DNA from: Aequorivita sp.
Lineage (GTDB): Bacteria > Bacteroidota > Bacteroidia > Flavobacteriales > Flavobacteriaceae
Assembly: GCA_002733915.1 (NCBI GenBank)
Contig: NVXN01000003.1
Span: 266,947-276,287 of the forward strand
Length of the DNA: 9,341 bases
Direction: 5' to 3'
A model generated the notes under the pieces. The model did no database searches, was not told the origin of the DNA, and worked only from the letters and a program-made list of their open reading frames with translations. The translations under genes were made by a program, and so were the position numbers. Of this stretch, positions 6,236 through 9,341 are shown one piece after another (within the stretch, counting starts at the first letter, position 1; every line of letters starts with the position of its first letter).

Positions 6236-7005
6236 TTCCAGATTCCTTTAAAAACTTGCGTTGCCGGCCCTTCCAAATACACATTTTTATAGCCATTGCC
6301 AATTTTATCAAAACGAACCTGTAACTGGCCGCCCGTGGTTTTCAGCAGTACTTTATTTTCAGTAGTTCTGCCGGTTTCAAACATTGCGATTGCAACGGCA
6401 GTTACGCCTGTGCCACAGGAAAGAGTTTCATTTTCCACCCCGCGTTCATATGTTCGGACTGAAAAAATGGCAGCATCATCTTGTTCCACAAAATTCACAT
6501 TTGCACCTTCATTTCCGTAGATTTTATTCCGAATGTTTCTGCCGCAAGTAAACACATCAAAATCCTGTAAATTAGAGACCATTTCCACATGATGCGGTGA
6601 TCCAGTGTTCAAAAAAATATATTCTTCAGAAATATTTACATTTTCAACGTTATTCATTTTTAAAGAAACCCAATCATTTTTCACCGTTGCCTCATGCATT
6701 CCATCAACAGCTTCAAAAGTTACTTCTTCTGAAATAATTCCCAAGTACTTTGCAAAATGCGAAATGCACCTTCCGCCATTCCCGCACATGGAACTAAGAT
6801 TTCCATCACTGTTATAGTAAACCATTTTAAAATCTGCCGAAGGATGCTTTTCCAGCAATAGCAGCCCATCAGCTCCCACTCCAAAACGACGGTCACAGAT
6901 TTTTGCCACAAGGCCTGTGTTTTTTTTGGGAAAAAATTCTTCGCGATTATCGATGATCACAAAGTCGTTTCCCGTGCCTTGATATTTGTAAAAGGTAAAT
7001 TCCAT
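6232..7005 (-). CDS. dapF: Diaminopimelate epimerase
   Basis: A 257-residue cytosolic enzyme that interconverts LL- and meso-diaminopimelate, the step giving the meso-DAP used in peptidoglycan and as lysine precursor. Both catalytic cysteines are present: C74 in MCGNGGRC and C197 in LSCGTG. Other family motifs are YQGTGNDF (8-15) at the N-terminus, RRFGVGADGL (39-48), YYNSDGN (63-69), GSPHHV (135-140), and YERGVENET (186-194). It is slightly shorter than the usual 270-275 residues but looks complete. It is the first gene of the operon with the GNAT and mltG, which places DAP supply beside glycan-strand processing. A -7 element ends 7 nt before the ATG, so the mRNA may be almost leaderless. 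Confidence 0.97.
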   Translation of the reverse strand: MEFTFYKYQGTGNDFVIIDNREEFFPKKNTGLVAKICDRRFGVGADGLLLLEKHPSADFKMVYYNSDGNLSSMCGNGGRCISHFAKYLGIISEEVTFEAVDGMHEATVKNDWVSLKMNNVENVNISEEYIFLNTGSPHHVEMVSNLQDFDVFTCGRNIRNKIYGNEGANVNFVEQDDAAIFSVRTYERGVENETLSCGTGVTAVAIAMFETGRTTENKVLLKTTGGQLQVRFDKIGNGYKNVYLEGPATQVFKGIWK

Positions 7006-7012
7006 AACTGCG

Positions 7013-7020
7013 CAAAGATA
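7013..7020 (-). promoter_or_regulatory. dapF: Bacteroidetes -7 element of the dapF operon
   Basis: The minus strand reads TATCTTTG, a perfect TAnnTTTG, ending 7 nt before the dapF ATG at 7005. No TTTG -33 element is seen. In its place is a direct repeat (CCATTGC on the + strand at 7028-7034 and 7040-7046, 12-bp period). Confidence 0.55.
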
Positions 7021-7101
7021 TAAAAAGCCATTGCGAGTACCATTGCCGTTTTGACGTTAAATGCAAGTTAAAACAGTGTTTTTGGCATACTATTTTCAAG
7101 C

Positions 7102-7118
7102 TATACTTGTTAAATTTG
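7102..7118 (+). promoter_or_regulatory. Candidate -7 elements upstream of the htrA-like gene
   Basis: TAAATTTG at 7111-7118 is a perfect TAnnTTTG, but the nearest TTTG (7081-7084) is 26 nt away, which is long. TATACTTG at 7102-7109 has one mismatch but sits 17 nt from that TTTG. Either would give a long leader of about 140-150 nt before 7268, containing a small open frame (7203-7271). CAAG...CTTG (7097-7109) forms a small palindrome here. Confidence 0.4.
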
Positions 7119-7202
7119 TTGAAGTAATTAAAATTATCTCTTCAAAAAAAGGGTTTCTTCCTTTGTTCTTTCCAGGATCGGAAACTCTTAAAACAGAGAA
7201 AA

Positions 7203-7271
7203 ATGGAAAACTTGAAAAAAGAGTTTTTGAATTTTTTTAAAGCATTATTAATTAAAATTTTTAAAAAATGA
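7203..7271 (+). CDS. Possible 22-codon upstream ORF overlapping the htrA start
   Basis: ATG at 7203 opens a frame of 22 codons ending in TGA at 7269-7271, which overlaps the ATG (7268-7270) of the protease gene as ATGA. The peptide begins MENLKKEF and ends IKIFKK, with seven Lys and two Glu. L4, F8, F11, F12, L15, I19 and F20 fall on one helical face while K5, K6, E7, N10, K13, K18, K21 and K22 lie opposite, so it would form a cationic amphipathic helix. An AGAG lies a few bases before the ATG as a weak ribosome-binding candidate. The overlap suggests coupling or a leader peptide controlling the protease. The stretch is very AT-rich, so chance production of K, F, L and I codons is a real alternative; there is no homology evidence. 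Confidence 0.35.
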   Translation: MENLKKEFLNFFKALLIKIFKK

Positions 7272-8656
7272 AGCAAACGATCCGTTTATTTCTAGTAGCA
7301 TTATTTGCCGGAGCCATTACACTTGGGGGTTACAAACTTTTTGAGACAAAAAACCACATTTCTTTCCAGCCCGAGCAAAGTACAAATTTTATTCCCACTA
7401 ACCTTTCTGCTGCAGCTGCCGAAATGAATACTGATTTTACCGATGCTGCGGAAAAAACAGTACATGCAGTAGTGCATGTTAAAAACATGAGTGTTAGCAC
7501 ACAACCCACCAATATTTTTGAATACTTTCAAGGTGGCGGTCAACCCCGGGCCCGTGTAGGCAGCGGAAGCGGTGTAATCATTTCACCCGATGGATATATT
7601 GTTACAAACAACCATGTAATTGCCAACGCTACAAATCTTGAGGTTACCTTAAACAACAACAAAACCTATACGGCAAAATTGATTGGCACCGATCCAAACA
7701 CCGACATTGCCCTAGTAAAAATTGATGGCGATGAAGAGTTTCCCTTTATTCCTTTTGGCGATTCAAACAATATAAAAATTGGCGAGTGGGTGCTTGCCGT
7801 TGGGAACCCTTTCAACTTAACCTCAACGGTTACCGCTGGAATAATTAGCGCAAAAGCCCGTGATTTAAACCAGTTTGACGGCAACCCACAATCCTTTATT
7901 CAAACAGACGCTGCCGTAAACCGTGGAAACAGCGGTGGTGCCTTGGTCAACACCCGTGGCGAATTGATTGGCATAAATACCGCCATTACTTCGGAAACGG
8001 GAAGTTATGTGGGGTATTCCTTCGCTGTTCCTTCAAACAATGCGCGCAAAGTGATTGAGGATATTTTGGAATACGGAAACGTGCAGCGTGGTATTTTAGG
8101 AATACAGGTAGGAAATATCAATCCACAAATTGTTGAAAAATATGGCATCAACGACACTGAAGGTGTTTTTGTAGGCGGCATTGAAAAAGGTAGCGGCGCA
8201 GATAAAGCTGGAATAAAAGAAGGCGATATTATAAAACAATTGGATGGTTATAAAGTTTCAAAATTTGCGGATCTCTCAGGGTATTTGGGTTCAAAAAGAC
8301 CAAATGACGTGGTGGAAGTAACCATTCTTCGCAATGGCCGGGAAAGAAAGGTACCTGTAACGTTGGTAAAATTGGAAACTTTTTCCATTGACGATCTGGG
8401 GTTAGAGGTGAAAAACACTTCTTCTGAAGAATTAAAGGAACGGGGCCTTAAAAATGGTGTTACGGTTACACGCGCCCTTACGCCAGAAATAGCACAATAC
8501 AAATTAGAAGGAATCATAATTACCAAAATTAATGACGAGACCGTTAATGACATTGATGATGTAAAGCGAATTATGACACAGCGTGATTATCGCTCACCAA
8601 TCAAAATGACCTTTATGGATACTGCCGGCAACATAAATTCATTTATTTTCAGATAA
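7268..8656 (+). CDS. htrA: Do/HtrA-type periplasmic serine protease
   Basis: A 462-residue protease-chaperone of the DegP/DegQ (Do) family. Residues about 5-23 are a signal sequence or membrane anchor. The trypsin-like domain has a complete triad: H116 in VTNNHVIANA, D146 in DPNTDIALVKI and S222 in NRGNSGGALV. PDZ1 spans about 274-366 (QRGILGIQVG, then the GADKAGIKEGDII core), and a second, more divergent PDZ spans about 376-460 (DLGLEVKN to LEGIIITKINDETV). By family knowledge, it degrades or refolds damaged envelope proteins as an oligomer gated by its PDZ domains. It is a single gene with a leader of up to about 150 nt, candidate promoters at 7102-7118 and a strong terminator at 8679-8712. 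A 22-codon frame overlaps its start codon. DegP and DegQ cannot be separated from sequence alone here. Confidence 0.95.
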   Translation: MKQTIRLFLVALFAGAITLGGYKLFETKNHISFQPEQSTNFIPTNLSAAAAEMNTDFTDAAEKTVHAVVHVKNMSVSTQPTNIFEYFQGGGQPRARVGSGSGVIISPDGYIVTNNHVIANATNLEVTLNNNKTYTAKLIGTDPNTDIALVKIDGDEEFPFIPFGDSNNIKIGEWVLAVGNPFNLTSTVTAGIISAKARDLNQFDGNPQSFIQTDAAVNRGNSGGALVNTRGELIGINTAITSETGSYVGYSFAVPSNNARKVIEDILEYGNVQRGILGIQVGNINPQIVEKYGINDTEGVFVGGIEKGSGADKAGIKEGDIIKQLDGYKVSKFADLSGYLGSKRPNDVVEVTILRNGRERKVPVTLVKLETFSIDDLGLEVKNTSSEELKERGLKNGVTVTRALTPEIAQYKLEGIIITKINDETVNDIDDVKRIMTQRDYRSPIKMTFMDTAGNINSFIFR

Positions 8657-8678
8657 AACAGTATTGCAAATCCCTTAG

Positions 8679-8712
8679 AACACCGCTGAAAACCAAAACC
8701 CTCAGCGGTGTT
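8679..8712 (+). terminator. Rho-independent terminator of the htrA-like gene
   Basis: Perfect 11-bp inverted repeat AACACCGCTGA (8679-8689) and TCAGCGGTGTT (8702-8712), 12-nt loop, followed by a T-rich run to 8720. It starts 22 bp after the protease stop codon and ends before the GAPDH promoter. Confidence 0.93.
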
Positions 8713-8753
8713 TTTATTTTATAATTTTATTTCCCCAAGCCGATGGAAATAAG

Positions 8754-8761
8754 TACTTTTG
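8754..8761 (+). promoter_or_regulatory. gap: Bacteroidetes -7 element of the GAPDH gene
   Basis: TACTTTTG is a perfect TAnnTTTG. A weak -33 candidate, TTTC at 8730-8733, lies 20 nt upstream. The ATG at 8796 is 34 nt downstream; the leader has no Shine-Dalgarno sequence. Confidence 0.55.
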
Positions 8762-8795
8762 CACCAAATTTTAAACCCTTTAAAAATCCTTCCTT

Positions 8796-9341
8796 ATGAG
8801 TTTTGATGACGTTTATGAAAAAGAACTTTCTTTTCAAACAGATCGCCGGAAAGCAGCTGTAGAATTTATAAAAATTATTAGCGACCTTTGGTACGATAAG
8901 TCCATTGAATTGGTACTTTTCCGCAACCAACTTATAGACCGCAACGTGAGTGAAATTTTAAACCTTCACGAATATGCGGGCGAATTTGTTCAAAAGCCAA
9001 TCTCAATTTTTGACTCTGTTGAAATTGCACAGGCTATCAAAACGTTAGACCTTCCACCGGCAAAACTGGACATCGGCAAGCTTACTTATGAGTTTCATTT
9101 GGAAGATGACAAATACTCAAACGCCCTTTCCTTTGTTTCCGATAAATTAAAGGATGCCAAGGAAACCAAGAACATTGTTCCAAAAGACGTGGTGCTTTAT
9201 GGCTTTGGAAGAATTGGCCGCTTGCTGGCCCGAGAGCTTATGACCCGTACGGGGAAGGGTAATCAATTACGCCTTCGTGCTATTGTAGTGCGCGGAAAAA
9301 TGGATCAAACCGTTTTGGACAAAAGAGCATCCTTATTACAG
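8796..9341 (+). CDS. gap: Glyceraldehyde-3-phosphate dehydrogenase, long Bacteroidetes form (3' end outside window)
   Basis: The frame opens at ATG 8796 and runs to the window edge without a stop, giving 182 residues beginning MSFDDVYEKELSF. Residues 1-130 are the N-terminal extension of the roughly 480-residue GAPDH found in this phylum (DLWYDKSIELVLFRNQ, DRNVSEILNLHEYAGEF, LDIGKLTYEFHLEDDKY). The NAD-binding Rossmann fold then starts at residue 131 with the GxGxxG motif G136-F-G138-R-I-G141-R, followed by LRLRAIVVRG. The catalytic Cys and the rest of the dehydrogenase lie beyond the window. By family knowledge, it oxidises glyceraldehyde 3-phosphate with phosphate and NAD(P) in glycolysis or the reverse in gluconeogenesis. 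The role of the extension is unknown to me. It has its own promoter, isolated by the terminator at 8679-8712. Confidence 0.93.
   Translation, partial: MSFDDVYEKELSFQTDRRKAAVEFIKIISDLWYDKSIELVLFRNQLIDRNVSEILNLHEYAGEFVQKPISIFDSVEIAQAIKTLDLPPAKLDIGKLTYEFHLEDDKYSNALSFVSDKLKDAKETKNIVPKDVVLYGFGRIGRLLARELMTRTGKGNQLRLRAIVVRGKMDQTVLDKRASLLQ

Noticed and set aside
7169..7227. Small hairpins in the htrA leader (TTTCC/GGAAA, AAAACT/AGTTTT) as a riboswitch or attenuator
   Set aside because: The stems are 5-6 bp, AT-rich and without a T-run or any known riboswitch core; in such AT-rich sequence they are expected by chance.
1..9341. Defence system, mobile element, CRISPR array or biosynthetic cluster
   Set aside because: No transposase, integrase, nuclease, regularly spaced repeats or cluster genes are present; every complete gene except the small lipoprotein at 3247-3579 and the tentative 22-codon frame at 7203-7271 fits an established family.

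Overview
The window looks like a chromosomal stretch from a member of the Bacteroidota, most likely the family Flavobacteriaceae. Four things point there: a type IX secretion (T9SS) C-terminal sorting domain; the long, N-terminally extended GAPDH typical of this group; -7 promoter elements of the Bacteroidetes form TAnnTTTG in front of several genes, with almost no Shine-Dalgarno sequences; and an AT-rich composition. I see no rRNA, tRNA, insertion sequence, phage gene or CRISPR array. The genes are mostly core or housekeeping and densely packed, with clear rho-independent terminators between units.

Layout. 1-467 (+) is the 3' part of a PA2169/DUF2383 four-helix-bundle protein that starts outside the window. 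A bidirectional terminator at 489-523 separates it from a secreted protein with two DUF4397 repeats and a T9SS sorting tail (543-1547, -). A terminator at 1668-1697 follows the next gene, an MBL-fold persulfide-dioxygenase-like enzyme fused to two rhodanese domains (1719-3101, -). A divergent promoter region (3102-3246) leads rightward to a small unknown lipoprotein (3247-3579, +) and a lipoprotein M28 zinc aminopeptidase (3596-4606, +), probably one operon. That operon ends convergently against mltG, with a hairpin at 4593-4626 covering both stop codons.

The leftward operon dapF - GNAT acetyltransferase - mltG (7005 to 4620, -) joins a late step of meso-diaminopimelate synthesis with the transglycosylase that cuts nascent peptidoglycan. 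Its genes overlap by 4 bp and 10 bp. The second overlap lies beside a 7-bp tandem repeat (5670-5718) that also encodes the tail of the GNAT. To the right are a Do/HtrA-type periplasmic protease (7268-8656, +), a strong terminator (8679-8712), and the first 182 codons of GAPDH (8796-9341, +), which runs off the window.

No obviously new multi-gene system is present. The least ordinary observations are a 22-codon open frame at 7203-7271 that encodes a cationic amphipathic helix and overlaps the htrA start as ATGA, the repeat-built GNAT tail, the UNCG-capped hairpin at the convergent gene ends, the near-leaderless dapF promoter, and the MBL-rhodanese fusion with one degenerate and one intact rhodanese domain.
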